Assembly: GCF_000308555.1 (NCBI RefSeq)
Contig: NZ_BAFY01000178.1
Location: 1 to 46,862, forward strand
DNA length: 46,862 nt
Reading direction: 5' to 3'
Origin: Nocardia cyriacigeorgica NBRC 100375
Lineage (GTDB): Bacteria > Actinomycetota > Actinomycetes > Mycobacteriales > Mycobacteriaceae
In this document: positions 19,301 to 28,904 of the stretch, piece after piece
How the letters are laid out: every line of letters starts with the position of its first letter
Numbering within the stretch: position 1 is the first letter of the stretch
Translations under genes and position numbers: made by a program
The notes under the pieces: model-generated
What the model was told of the DNA's origin: nothing
The model's input: the letters and a program-made list of their open reading frames with translations, nothing else
Databases searched by the model: none

Positions 19301-19401
19301 GTTTCTGGGTAAACGACATCCGCGACTGCTGTGTTCCAAACGAGGTACCGTTGCCAGCGTTCATTCGCCGTACCCGTGATCAGCCTAGGTTCCGTCAGCA
19401 C
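16354..19401 (-). CDS. Large DruH-like defence protein of unknown fold
   Basis: About 1015 residues from the GTG at 19401, which has AGAGAGG 7 bases before it; an upstream ATG at 19506 would add 35 residues that read as non-coding. The N-terminus [20 protein letters not shown] with [20 protein letters not shown] is strongly protein-like. Around residue 690-740 is [20 protein letters not shown] with nearby Cys/His that could bind a zinc. The last ~100 residues contain [14 protein letters not shown] and [20 protein letters not shown]. No known enzyme motif was recognised. Size, position directly before a DruE-like helicase and 8-base spacing match DruH of Druantia type III. Family assignment rests on context more than on motifs, so an unclassified partner is possible. 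Confidence 0.7.
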   Translation of the reverse strand: MLTEPRLITGTANERWQRYLVWNTAVADVVYPETDEAVPAYMDLEDETIRLIAAAAGTNEPDPRKALAAVVQAVTIDQHGFSLTKLTSRTQKWPVRSVEPPPCLAFLALTVVAAEDMGNTDEGLAATAYYARLARLLGLDDADSALRRHYQRDAELLWKRVNRWLENLEGERGLPTAFALTHRYVGLPMSQALVREADRQRFPAMFNQFGLGPGMRLSPDDVATYLDIWLTAESSTATANLRRLWRRSDSHARIATVAALELANWDGAQPGSAATPSAAAALLIANLRNGFLGSSLDLFIGVRPVSGEMDGHMEILETAGGWSAIDFTPGTAGLWRTGYTEEIAFGSMLEGIVRLRHAGCPGGPEYKRSPRQVVPLIYDELQSAYVQAERMQLGVDSMILVRSLGENKAASSAVEEVARVLDAYARPGFSVADKLDGLPDGWTLFSGVQMFAAPSTGSTRFNELIPLARTQLTIAGGLQIPSRIRKWSTVRPPEIRAAVQGELQLCVTLTEAETNTELRIWESNTGALVASLSELGLPDGDYQVSLYTGLKRALNQQISVRLRSGDAVDNLAWHRAPRLCYVLDTPTGALSAAEAEADSIIVDGLYCDGITGITTTQAATNTVFWSKPREGRRIDRVRIGTPDPKSCVATGAHHIQLPTAFGGNAPKFIQGECTSCGLVKRYPGWLPRYGSRARRRSAEAVEPQITVKDLPAVSEAEVDWDAALDALIHLGGGSFNSIDSIARQLEGSAIFVDTFTRTLEALGHIAIERDQRGRPIRWELSPSCLAQTASGQYRLTGRWSRASIASIEAQFGADVLKICHPPSGPTEMLLSPLGSGELKMIADLEEGTVVPDAGSALLHALPRLSDVASGLERVQMPGFESAERFELRSATWVPTGDLGSPGAYRIKRGFENLYVFRDENDVNEGVGAITGVHLAKHLAANATGRTFAFYVEKSEAILTPRGCELPGLYNRAAVALSGHLPSSKLVTIAQQKRNCLLYSAVDRASADLLTTLLTT

Positions 19402-19925
19402 GACTCCGCCTCTCTGGACGGCATACCGAATTGCTCGGTTTCTACGAACCGCGTGCGGTCGATGCTCGCGGCCGGTGCCCGTCCAGCACTCTGTTTGGAA
19501 TCGCAACTTTCAACCGAGAAGCCTTGCCGCCTCGCGGGTGCTGGCTCGCGTCGTCGGCGTCCAGGTGACTGCTCAAGCCTGCCGTACCCCGCCTCGCCGA
19601 CCTGAACAACGGGCGATGGGCTGCCAAGATCCGGCGAGGCGTACGTCATGCCATCGGCCGACGGTACGTAGCCAGACCTGATCAGCCTCCAAGTCACGTT
19701 ATCCGCTACGCCCGGGAAGCTACTCATTCGTAGATCACATGGCTTGCGAAGGTCAGGCAGAAATCGCTTGGTGCCTGCCGCGGTGACGTCGAAACTCCGC
19801 TCCTGCGCCGTATCCACCCTGCCCGCCTCACTCTGCCCGTGCCCGCACTGCCGACTTTCGAGGAAACTCGTACGTGAAATCTACGCAGAGGCGGCCGACG
19901 TTACAGGCGCAACGACCACCTCTGT
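19402..19925. other. 524-base stretch upstream of the Druantia-like operon
   Basis: On the minus strand a frame from 19817 to 19395 is open and its middle (FPGVADNVTWRLIRSGYVPS, then a Gly/Ser-rich piece) is moderately protein-like. It would end by overlapping the large gene's GTG start (GTGCTGA). No family, no convincing ribosome site, and the second half is Arg/Pro rich, so it may be just the operon leader. The promoter of the large gene pair should lie here. GC returns to the chromosomal level to the right of this region. Confidence 0.3.
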
Positions 19926-21302
19926 TCAGGTCGGCAGCAGTCTTCCCACTACCTCCGCCAACTGCACCACATTCCGGCACTCGTGCATCGTGACGTGCTC
20001 CGCGTAGAGATGGGCCGCGGAATCCCCGGTGTTCCAGGAGCGGGCGGGTTCGGGGTTCAACCAGTAGGCGTGTTTGGCCTTGTCGAGCATGAGGGACAGG
20101 GCGGCGAGATTCGGGTCGGTGCGGTTGGTGCGGGCGTCGCCGAGGATGAGGAGGGAGGTGCGGGGGCCTAGGGCGTCGAGGTGGTTGGTGACGAAGCCGG
20201 TGAGGGCTTCGCCGTAGTTGCTGCTGCCGAAGCGGGTGACGCCGGATTCGCGGATGATGCGGGCGGTGAGGTCGGGGGTGGGTGGGGTGCCGGGGGTGAA
20301 CCAGGGGGTGATTTCGGCGCAGGTGTCGATGAAGCCGAAGCTGCGGACGCGGCTGAACTGGTCTTGCAGGGCCGCGACCAGCAGGAGGGTGAATTCGGCG
20401 AAGCCGGTGACCGAGCCGGAGAGGTCGGCCAGGACGACGAGGTCGGGGCGGCCGTGTTTGCGGGCGCGCAGGACGGGGGTGACGGGGACGCCGCCGGTGG
20501 ACATGGACGCGCGCAGGGTGCGGCGCAGGTCGATCTGGCCGCGGACGGCCTTGCGGCGGCGGGCGGCGAGGCGGGTGGCGAGTTTGCGGGCCAGCGGGTG
20601 GACCAGGCGGCGCATTTCGGCGAGGTCTTGTTCGCGGGCGCCGAGGAAGTCGATGCGGTCGGTGCTCATTTCGACGCCGCGGCGGGCGATGTAGTCGGTG
20701 CCGCGCAGGTCGGCGGAGCGGATGCGGGCCTCGGTTTGCAGGGCGGTGCGGAAGGCCCGCAGGCGGCGGTCGGCTTCGATGGTGTGCACCGCGGTGTCGA
20801 ATTCGCTGGTGGCGCTGCCCATTCGGGAGGCGATGCGTTCGGTGAGGTCGTCGGGTCGCAGTGCTTTCAAGGTCAAGTATGACGACCAGCCCGCGCCGGA
20901 GGCGGTGGTGACGACGCCGGAGGCGCCCGCGCCCTGTCCCCCGCTGCCGTAGCCGCCGAGTTCGGTGAGGGCGCGGCGGGCGAGTTCGGTGGTGGCATCA
21001 GGGTTGTCGGCGGCGAGGGTGGTGACGAGTTCGTCGCGCAGGGTTTCGATGGCGTCGGAATTCGGTTCGCGCACTTCGCCGAATCCGCCTCGGCCGAGGA
21101 AATAGAGGTCGAAGAGCTGGTCGAAGACCGAGCGTTGGCCGTTGCGGCGCAGCAGGGTCGCGGCCAAACCGGAGCGGAGGTGGTCGGTGTTGTCGGTGCC
21201 GAGGGCGACGATGGCTTCGGCGGCGTCGATGGTTTCGCTGGGGCCTGCGGTGATGCCGTGTTCGCGGAGCAGGGTGACGAAGGCGACCAGGCGGTCGGTC
21301 AT
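19926..21302 (-). CDS. VWA-domain protein of the CoxE type
   Basis: 458 residues. The N-terminus MTDRLVAFVTLLREHGITAG and the block FDQLFDLYFLGRGGFGE are typical of the CoxE-like family; the C-terminal third is a von Willebrand A domain with the MIDAS sequence VVLADLSGSVTGF (DxSxS), later FGSSNYGEAL (Thr/Ser of the site) and SLLILGDARTNR (Asp). Such proteins pair with MoxR AAA+ ATPases, which lie just upstream here (212 bases); the homologous M. tuberculosis pair is Rv0368c/Rv0370c. Function is thought to be chaperone-like metal or cofactor insertion into a partner enzyme, whose gene is not in view. Start at 21302 is the family-like MTDRL; the extra 19 codons upstream are not convincing. Confidence 0.88.
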   Translation of the reverse strand: MTDRLVAFVTLLREHGITAGPSETIDAAEAIVALGTDNTDHLRSGLAATLLRRNGQRSVFDQLFDLYFLGRGGFGEVREPNSDAIETLRDELVTTLAADNPDATTELARRALTELGGYGSGGQGAGASGVVTTASGAGWSSYLTLKALRPDDLTERIASRMGSATSEFDTAVHTIEADRRLRAFRTALQTEARIRSADLRGTDYIARRGVEMSTDRIDFLGAREQDLAEMRRLVHPLARKLATRLAARRRKAVRGQIDLRRTLRASMSTGGVPVTPVLRARKHGRPDLVVLADLSGSVTGFAEFTLLLVAALQDQFSRVRSFGFIDTCAEITPWFTPGTPPTPDLTARIIRESGVTRFGSSNYGEALTGFVTNHLDALGPRTSLLILGDARTNRTDPNLAALSLMLDKAKHAYWLNPEPARSWNTGDSAAHLYAEHVTMHECRNVVQLAEVVGRLLPT

Positions 21303-21514
21303 CGATTCGTGATGCGACCCGGCCGCGCGGTCACCGGTGCGCGGTGTCGACGGCGTCACCTAGCGGCCCTGCCCCGCGCGGCCCGGCAGCGCGCACGACG
21401 GACGCGCCCGGACCGATTCGAGCGTGAGGGGCGGAGGCCCACTAGACCGGCGGCGGCACAGTGGCTTTACCCGGGTGAGGCGTTGACGCGGACCTCGTCG
21501 TCCACCGGTCGCCT

Positions 21515-22402
<888 letters not shown>

Positions 22403-22410
22403 CGGTAGAC

Positions 22411-22416
22411 AGTGTA
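22411..22416 (-). promoter_or_regulatory. Candidate -10 element for a leaderless moxR transcript
   Basis: TACACT (minus strand) fits the actinobacterial TAnnnT -10 box, with 8 bases between it and the ATG, so transcription could start at the ATG itself. No matching -35 was found, which is common for such promoters. Confidence 0.4.
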
Positions 22417-22441
22417 AAACGCGCCGGCCCGCTACCTCGCC

Positions 22442-23437
22442 TCACCAGGTGAGCGGTGACGAGCGCAGCTCGGCGATGGTCACGCCCCTGCGCCGCTTCA
22501 CCAGGCCCCGCAAGGTCCCCGCGTTCAGGTATCCGACCCGCGAGGCGACCGCCTCCAACGTCAGGTCGGTCGTGCGTAGCAGGTGCGCGGCGCGCTCCAA
22601 TCGGATGTCGTTGACGAAGTCGCGTGGTGACATGCCGAGTTCGGCCTGGGTGGCGCGTTGCAGGCTGCGTTCGGTGACGCCGATCGCCTGCGCGGCGGTG
22701 GAGATCAGGAACTGGTCGGCCAGATGGTCGCGCACCCAGCGTTCGAAGGCAGCGGTCACCGAATTCCCGCGGGCGACGATCTCGGGCAGCACGAAGTCGC
22801 TTTGTTTGCGCCCGCTGCCGGCGATCATGTATCGGCTGGCGAGTTCGGCCAGCGCGGGACTCACCGATTGCACCAGCGACAGTGCGAGATACATGTGCGA
22901 CAGCGCGGCGCCCGCGGTGCTGACGCGCGGGCCGCGGCACAGGATCCGGCTCTCGTCGAGCGCGATCTGCGGATAGCGGCGGCGGAACGTGGGGCCGAGC
23001 CACCAACTGGTGGTCGCCGCGGATCCGTCGAGTACACCGGCCTCGGCCAGGAAGAAGGTTCCCGAACAGGCACCTGCCACATGCGTGCCGTTCTCGTGGA
23101 CCTGCCGGATCCGGTCCAGCACGGGCTTGCTGCGGGCCGAGGCAACGAGCTCGACCAGCGGCTCGGGATCGAGCACCTGCACCGCTGGCACGATCATCAT
23201 GTCGAGCTCGGTGGCGCCGTCGACAAGCGGCGTAGTCGAGATGGTGTGCCCGTGGCCTGAGGTGACGCTGTCGCCGAAGGACACAGTGCGCACCCGCCAC
23301 GGCGCCGGTGGCGTCTCGAGCTGCTCGCGGGCCGCGTTGGCGGTGTCGAACGTCTCTTGCAGTGCCGCCAAACCGAAATCGGCCACACCATCCATTACGA
23401 ACACCCCGACATCCATGTCGGGAATAGTACTGAACAT
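22442..23437 (-). CDS. GlxA-type AraC-family transcriptional regulator
   Basis: 331 residues. Residues about 8-190 form a DJ-1/PfpI (class I glutamine amidotransferase-like) domain with VAGACSGTFFLAEAG containing the nucleophile-elbow Cys. The C-terminal ~100 residues are an AraC double helix-turn-helix (AIGVTERSLQRATQAELGMS, RDFVNDIRLERAAHLLRTTD, VGYLNAGTLRGLVKRRRG). Such proteins sense small metabolites and activate or repress nearby genes; it is divergent from the VOC gene (138 bases between starts), a plausible target. ATG 23437 has GGAAA 6 bases before it; MDVGVF at 23416 is less supported. Confidence 0.9.
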   Translation of the reverse strand: MFSTIPDMDVGVFVMDGVADFGLAALQETFDTANAAREQLETPPAPWRVRTVSFGDSVTSGHGHTISTTPLVDGATELDMMIVPAVQVLDPEPLVELVASARSKPVLDRIRQVHENGTHVAGACSGTFFLAEAGVLDGSAATTSWWLGPTFRRRYPQIALDESRILCRGPRVSTAGAALSHMYLALSLVQSVSPALAELASRYMIAGSGRKQSDFVLPEIVARGNSVTAAFERWVRDHLADQFLISTAAQAIGVTERSLQRATQAELGMSPRDFVNDIRLERAAHLLRTTDLTLEAVASRVGYLNAGTLRGLVKRRRGVTIAELRSSPLTW

Positions 23438-23575
23438 GTCGTTTCCGACACTCGGTAATGGTCAGCACGCGGCATAGTGTCATGTCCAGTGACGGACCGC
23501 ACAGTTGTTCGGCCCCCTCACCTCGGCAGCCCCGAGCCGTCGTCCGCCGATCGATCACACCCCTCGGAGTCCCGC

Positions 23576-24007
23576 ATGTCGCTCGCCACCAGCCTCGTCC
23601 ACCACATCCGTTTGACGGTCACCGATCTCGAACGCTCACGTGAGTTCTACGAGGACGTGCTCGGCTTCGAAGTGGCGGCCGAGTCGCCCGGAAACCCGGC
23701 CGACCCACTCGTTCGCGCCGACCCCTTCCAGCTCTACGGCGGAGTCGTCTTCCAGACCCCCGGCGGGATGCTGCTCGGACTGCGACCGGTCGCCGACCCC
23801 ACCGATCACTTCGATTCCGAACGCGTCGGTCTCGACCACCTCAGCTTCACCGTCGATTCCCGCGAAGACCTGGTGAAAGCCATCGCCCGTTTCGACGAGG
23901 CGGGGGTGGAGCACGGCGACATCGTCGAGATGGACCAATTCGGCATCGCGATCCTCGGCTTCAACGATCCCGACGGTATCCACCTCGAACTCACCACGGC
24001 GATCTGA
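23576..24007 (+). CDS. VOC-family (glyoxalase/bleomycin resistance-like) protein
   Basis: 143 residues: VHHIRLTVTDLERSREFYED opens the first beta-alpha-beta-beta-beta module, RVGLDHLSFTVDSREDLVKA the second, and GIAILGFNDPDGIHLELT the last. Metal ligands are presumably the His of VHHIRL, the Glu near QTPGG.., the His of LDHLSF and the Glu of LELT. Ligand unknown; nearest families act on lactoylglutathione-like or aromatic diol substrates. It is divergent from the GlxA-type regulator and its stop codon overlaps the next start (TGATG), so both are translated together. Start at 23576 follows CGGAG. Confidence 0.88.
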   Translation: MSLATSLVHHIRLTVTDLERSREFYEDVLGFEVAAESPGNPADPLVRADPFQLYGGVVFQTPGGMLLGLRPVADPTDHFDSERVGLDHLSFTVDSREDLVKAIARFDEAGVEHGDIVEMDQFGIAILGFNDPDGIHLELTTAI

Positions 24008-24759
24008 TGAGCGCACCGGCACGCACCTGTACCGACGTCGATCTACCGCCGTTTCCGCAACTCTGGGCCAGGTGGGCGGCGATGTCGGCCGCCTTCGCCG
24101 CCGCCGGATCCCAGTGGGGGCCACGAATGTTGCCATCGCTGGCGTGGTTCGAGAGCTCCGGCAACAGCGGATCCACGTTGTACGCGCTGCCCGGCGGCCG
24201 TGCGGTGCTCTCCGGGGGCGTGTGGACGTCGGATACTGCGCAATCCGACGACGACGCACCTCCGCCCGTGCACCCCGCACCGCCGGACTGGGCCGTCGAC
24301 CCGATGCTCAACCCGCACGCCGACACCGGGCTCACCGCGTTCTGCTACTGGTGGGACGCCGGGCACTGGTCTCGCGCCGACTCTCCACCGGTCGCGCAGT
24401 CGGCCTCGGCGCTGCCCGGCCTGTGGACGACCGATTCGGTCGCCGAGTTGATCACCTGCCTGGCCACCGGCCGCCCGAACGACGACCAACGCGCGCACGC
24501 CGTCACGCTGATCTGCGCGGCCGAGATCGGCGCGGTCACCCATGACACGGTCGCGAATGTGTTCGGCGACAACGACTTGTTCGACCTGGACGCCGCCATG
24601 GATCAGTTCGAGATGGCGGGGCTCACCGCACGCCAGACCGCTACCCGCACGGCCACCCAATGCCTGCGCGGTCCGGCGACCCCGCGGTTCAGTACGGGTT
24701 CGCCGCAGCTTCGACGCGTCCGGATTCGATGGCCTCGACCAGGGCTCGGTGATCGCTGA
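24007..24759 (+). CDS. Hypothetical protein, 250 residues, coupled to the VOC gene
   Basis: It starts on the last base of the VOC stop codon (TGATG). The sequence is rich in Trp, Pro and Asp (LARWAAMSAAFAAAGSQWGP, CYWWDAGHW, ALPGLWTTDSVAELITCLAT). The second half looks helical. No family was recognised. The final ~23 codons run antisense into the 3' end of the DUF2252 gene (overlap 71 bases), and this Arg-rich tail may be only a run-through to the first stop. Tight coupling suggests a shared role with the VOC protein. Confidence 0.7.
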   Translation: MSAPARTCTDVDLPPFPQLWARWAAMSAAFAAAGSQWGPRMLPSLAWFESSGNSGSTLYALPGGRAVLSGGVWTSDTAQSDDDAPPPVHPAPPDWAVDPMLNPHADTGLTAFCYWWDAGHWSRADSPPVAQSASALPGLWTTDSVAELITCLATGRPNDDQRAHAVTLICAAEIGAVTHDTVANVFGDNDLFDLDAAMDQFEMAGLTARQTATRTATQCLRGPATPRFSTGSPQLRRVRIRWPRPGLGDR

Positions 24760-26050
24760 CGGTCTGATCGGCATACGCGAGCGCGAAGCCGGCCATCGCT
24801 CGGTCGAACGATTCGCCGGAACCGAGATAGTCGGCGATGGCGATGCGGTCGCCCGAGCGGGCATGCGCCCTGGCCAGGGTGTGCCCGCACAGCGCGGCGT
24901 ACTCACGGAGGCCGGCGCGTGACATGCTGCCGATCTCGGCGGAACCTTTCATATCGCGCAGTTGCCGCCAGTAGAAGTGACGGCCCTGCGGTCCGGCGAT
25001 CCGCCCGAGGAAGATATCGCTCGCGGACTGCATCAATCGCTGCCCGTGCACCACGCGGTGGCTGTGATTGCGGAACACGCTCGGCGCCAGATACGGTGCG
25101 AGCACCGACTCCTCGGCCTCTTTCACCTGCAGAAACAGCGGGCCGCCGGTATCGCGATCGATGAGCAGCACCACGAAGCAGCGGGTGCCGACGCTGCCGA
25201 CGCCGACGACTTTGCGGGCGAAATCCACGATCCGGTAGCGGTTCACCAGCACCCGCCGCTCCTCGGGCAGCGAGCGCCGATAAGCGGCGAAGACCTCCTC
25301 CACAGCATCGGCGTCGGCGTCGGCGATCGGGGTGAGCAGTGGCGGTTGCTGCCGGATGCGCAGGCGGCCGTCCGGTCCGCGTTCGGTGAGTTTGTGCAGC
25401 GCCTGGAGGCTGGTACGGCGGCGGGCGGCATCCAGGGTCTTCTCGATGTTCTTGCGGCGCTTCGGTTTACGGACCAGATCGACCAGGGTGTCGGCATCGA
25501 CCTGCTCGTACCAGACGTCGAGGGAATCACGTCCGGCCAGCCGCCGCATGCCTTCGCGGTAGGCCGACGCGGCGGTGCGGGCGGCCGCGGAAGCCTCGTC
25601 GTCGGGGCAGCCGTTGGCTCGTGCGGCGACCGCGATGCTGGCCGCCAGCCGCTTCACATCCCATTCGAAGGGACCGGGCAGCGTCTCGTCGAAATCGTTG
25701 AGGTCGAAGACCAGCGAACGTTCCGGCGAAGCGAAGACACCGAAGTTGGACAGGTGGGCGTCGCCGCACAGTTGTACGGTCAGTCCGGTGTTCGGGGTGG
25801 CCGCCAGATCGGCGGCCATGATCGCGGGCGCGCCACGCAGGAAGGGGAAGTGGCCTGCCACCATCCGGGCGTAGCGGATCGGCACCAACTCCGGGACGCG
25901 GGTGGCCGCCTGCCGTTCCAGGATGGCGATCGGGTCACGGTCCGGCGCGAGCCGCAACTGACCGAGGGCCGAACGTGGCAGCTGCGCGCGCACCGCGCGG
26001 CCATCGTGTTCGCGCTGCGACGGCGGAGTATCGACCACCGTGTTCGTCAT
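24689..26050 (-). CDS. DUF2252 protein, kinase-like fold
   Basis: 453 residues. ELVPIRYARMVAGHFPFLRG, then VQLCGDAHLSNFGVFASPER, SLVFDLNDFDETLPGPFEWD and VKRLAASIAVAARANG are the conserved blocks of DUF2252, which has a remote resemblance to aminoglycoside phosphotransferase-type kinases (GDxHxxN followed by DxxD-like residues). Function is unknown. ATG 26050 (MTNTVVDTPPSQRE) is the natural start; upstream codons look non-coding. It is a monocistronic unit convergent with the VOC operon. Confidence 0.88.
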   Translation of the reverse strand: MTNTVVDTPPSQREHDGRAVRAQLPRSALGQLRLAPDRDPIAILERQAATRVPELVPIRYARMVAGHFPFLRGAPAIMAADLAATPNTGLTVQLCGDAHLSNFGVFASPERSLVFDLNDFDETLPGPFEWDVKRLAASIAVAARANGCPDDEASAAARTAASAYREGMRRLAGRDSLDVWYEQVDADTLVDLVRKPKRRKNIEKTLDAARRRTSLQALHKLTERGPDGRLRIRQQPPLLTPIADADADAVEEVFAAYRRSLPEERRVLVNRYRIVDFARKVVGVGSVGTRCFVVLLIDRDTGGPLFLQVKEAEESVLAPYLAPSVFRNHSHRVVHGQRLMQSASDIFLGRIAGPQGRHFYWRQLRDMKGSAEIGSMSRAGLREYAALCGHTLARAHARSGDRIAIADYLGSGESFDRAMAGFALAYADQTVSDHRALVEAIESGRVEAAANPY

Positions 26051-26433
26051 CCACACAGTCTTGCCCGCTGCCGATACCAGCACAATGATCCGGCGAAATC
26101 CGGTGTGTCCCCTATTGCCCCCGACCCATCCGGTATGCACGGATGGGTGGCGCCTCATCCATTCGAATGATCCTCGAGCACAAACCTGCCCGCACCCGTG
26201 ACCTTTGCGGTGAAGTGCGCAAGAGTAGGACATGTGTCACCGCTGCTCGGCCCTCCCCCGACCTCGTCGGCCGGCCGGGAACCGGTGTCCATCCGAACCC
26301 GGACCGCCGCGGCCCCCAGGTGCGCGCTCACGCCTCGCCCGCGCGAACCACGCACGTCCCGCGGCCAGGGCCTCGAGTCACGGCGAAGGGCTGCGATCGA
26401 CAAGCATCGCGGCCGGCTGGAAAGGAAACGACA
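26051..26433. other. 383-base divergent upstream region
   Basis: Between the DUF2252 gene and the Trp-Asp repeat gene. The only clear structure is a 9-base inverted repeat at 26124-26148. No gene, riboswitch or tRNA was recognised; both promoters must lie here. Confidence 0.5.
26124..26148. promoter_or_regulatory. Inverted repeat upstream of the DUF2252 gene
   Basis: ACCCATCCG-GTATGCA-CGGATGGGT, 9-base perfect arms and 7-base centre, 74 bases before the DUF2252 start. Could be an operator or an RNA hairpin in the leader. Confidence 0.35.
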
Positions 26434-26766
26434 GTGTTCACGACGACATCGTCCACGGGGTTGCGCCGGACGGCGGCCCGCGTCGCCATCGCAGGCGCTA
26501 TCACGGTGTTTCCGCTGGCAGCGGTAGCGGTTCCGGCCGCGGCCGACCCGGCGACGGCACCCCCGGCCATCACCCAGGTCGACCGGCCGCACCGGGATTG
26601 GGACAACCCGTGGGACCACGACCGCAACTGGGACCACGACAAGAACTGGGACCGTGATCGCCACTGGGACCACGACCGGAGCCGGGACTGGGATCGCGGC
26701 CGCGGCAACGACCCACTGTGGCGGCTGCTGCAGCGGCTGCTGCCGAGCGGATCGTTCGGCTGGTGA
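26434..26766 (+). CDS. Secreted Trp-Asp-His-Asp repeat peptide
   Basis: 110 residues from a GTG with AAAGGA 7 bases before it. Residues 1-37 are a Sec-type signal peptide: RR near residue 12, hydrophobic core ARVAIAGAITVFPLAAVAV, then a small-residue cleavage site before ADPATAP. The mature part, from about residue 55, is a tandem six-residue repeat (PWDHDR, NWDHDK, NWDRDR, HWDHDR, then a degenerate unit), followed by a short amphipathic tail ending LPSGSFGW. His/Asp density suggests metal or surface binding, but the function is not known and no family name applies. It is a single-gene unit. Confidence 0.7.
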   Translation: MFTTTSSTGLRRTAARVAIAGAITVFPLAAVAVPAAADPATAPPAITQVDRPHRDWDNPWDHDRNWDHDKNWDRDRHWDHDRSRDWDRGRGNDPLWRLLQRLLPSGSFGW

Positions 26767-26844
26767 CGATCTGCGGGCGGCACAGCGCGGGTGCCGCCCG
26801 CACCCCTTGACCTCAACCGATGTCGAGGTTTTAGCGTCGGCGGC

Positions 26845-27267
26845 ATGGCTTATCTCACCGACGTCGAACGCGAGTACCTGCGCAGTGTACGGCTGTGCCG
26901 GCTGTCCACCGTCACCCCGGACGGGCAGCCGATGACCGTCCCGCTCGGCTTCCGACTCAACGATGACGACACCATCGACATCGGCGGCCCGAACCACGCG
27001 GCCACCCGCCGCTATCGCAATGTGCTCGTCAACCCGAAGGTGAGCGTGCTGTTCGACGATCTGACGCCGGACCGGCCCGGCGAGCTCGTACCGGGCAAGG
27101 GCCGCGGAGTCGAGATCCGCGGCATCGCCGAAACGCTCACCGTGGAGGTGCCGCCGGTGGTGCCGGAGTGGTTCTCCCACGACATCATCCGGATCCATCC
27201 GCGACGAGTGCACAGCTGGCATATCGATCCGGCCGACCCGAAAGGCCGCGCCCGCACCGTCGCCTGA
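26845..27267 (+). CDS. PPOX-class F420/FMN-dependent protein (pyridoxamine 5'-phosphate oxidase fold)
   Basis: 140 residues. MAYLTDVEREYLRSVRLCRL with STVTPDGQPMTVPLGFRLND, DIGGPNHAATRRYRNVLVNP and KVSVLFDDLTPDRPG are the split-barrel flavin/F420 binding blocks of the MSMEG_5819-like PPOX group, ending RIHPRRVHSWHID. Length is normal. Probably an F420H2-dependent reductase of unknown substrate. Upstream codons in the same frame lack support; the start here has no strong ribosome site. It ends at a bidirectional terminator facing ilvC. Confidence 0.85.
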   Translation: MAYLTDVEREYLRSVRLCRLSTVTPDGQPMTVPLGFRLNDDDTIDIGGPNHAATRRYRNVLVNPKVSVLFDDLTPDRPGELVPGKGRGVEIRGIAETLTVEVPPVVPEWFSHDIIRIHPRRVHSWHIDPADPKGRARTVA

Positions 27268-27279
27268 GGTGTACACGCG

Positions 27280-27314
27280 AAAGGGCCCGTCCGCCATCGG
27301 CGAACGGGCCCTTT
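27280..27314. terminator. Bidirectional terminator between PPOX gene and ilvC
   Basis: AAAGGGCCCGT (27280-27290) pairs with ACGGGCCCTTT (27304-27314), an 11-base perfect stem with A-rich and T-rich ends, so it can stop transcription from both sides. Confidence 0.85.
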
Positions 27315-27328
27315 CTCGCGTGCGGAAC

Positions 27329-28372
<1,044 letters not shown>

Positions 28373-28400
28373 TTAGTAGAGCTTTGTTTTTCGGGGTAGC

Positions 28401-28904
28401 TCAGCGGGTTGCCGTGATCGACTTCGGCCCGCGTCCGACCGCCACCACACCGGACTGCACGATCTCACGGATGCCGTACGGTTCCAGCATCCGCAGCAGC
28501 GCGTCGAGCTTGGACCGGGTTCCGGTCGCCTCGACGGTGAGCGCGTCCGGTGACACGTCGATGACCTTCGCCCGGAAGAGCGTAACGGCCTCGATCACCT
28601 GGGTGCGCACGCTGGCGTCGGCGCGCACCTTCACCAGGATCAGCTCGCGGGCCACCGAGGCCTCGGCGTCCTGCTCGACGATCTTGATGACGTTGACCAG
28701 CTTGTTGAGCTGCTTGGTCACCTGTTCGAGCGGCAGATCCTCGACGGTGACGACGATCGTCATCCGGGAGATATCGGGCACCTCGGTGCCGCCGACCGCC
28801 AGCGATTCGATATTGAAGCCGCGGCGAGAGAACAGGCTCGCCACTCGCGCCAGCACGCCCGGCTTGTCCTCGACGAGGACGCTGAGGGTGTGGGTGCTGC
28901 TCAT
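28401..28904 (-). CDS. ilvN: Acetolactate synthase small (regulatory) subunit
   Basis: 167 residues. The ACT domain is [35 protein letters not shown], with valine-binding positions conserved; the second half ([31 protein letters not shown]) is the ALS-small C-terminal domain. It activates the catalytic subunit and confers valine feedback inhibition. Its ATG overlaps the ilvB stop by four bases (ATGA), ensuring coupled translation of the two subunits. Confidence 0.97.
   Translation of the reverse strand: MSSTHTLSVLVEDKPGVLARVASLFSRRGFNIESLAVGGTEVPDISRMTIVVTVEDLPLEQVTKQLNKLVNVIKIVEQDAEASVARELILVKVRADASVRTQVIEAVTLFRAKVIDVSPDALTVEATGTRSKLDALLRMLEPYGIREIVQSGVVAVGRGPKSITATR

Noticed and set aside
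20181..20882. Long Gly/Ala/Glu-rich plus-strand frame opposite the VWA gene
   Set aside because: It is the antisense mirror of high-GC codons in the VWA gene; no domain or ribosome site.
26596..26705. Short tandem DNA repeats resembling a CRISPR or satellite
   Set aside because: The 18-base period is in frame and codes for the Trp-Asp repeats; units are unequal, contiguous and have no spacers.
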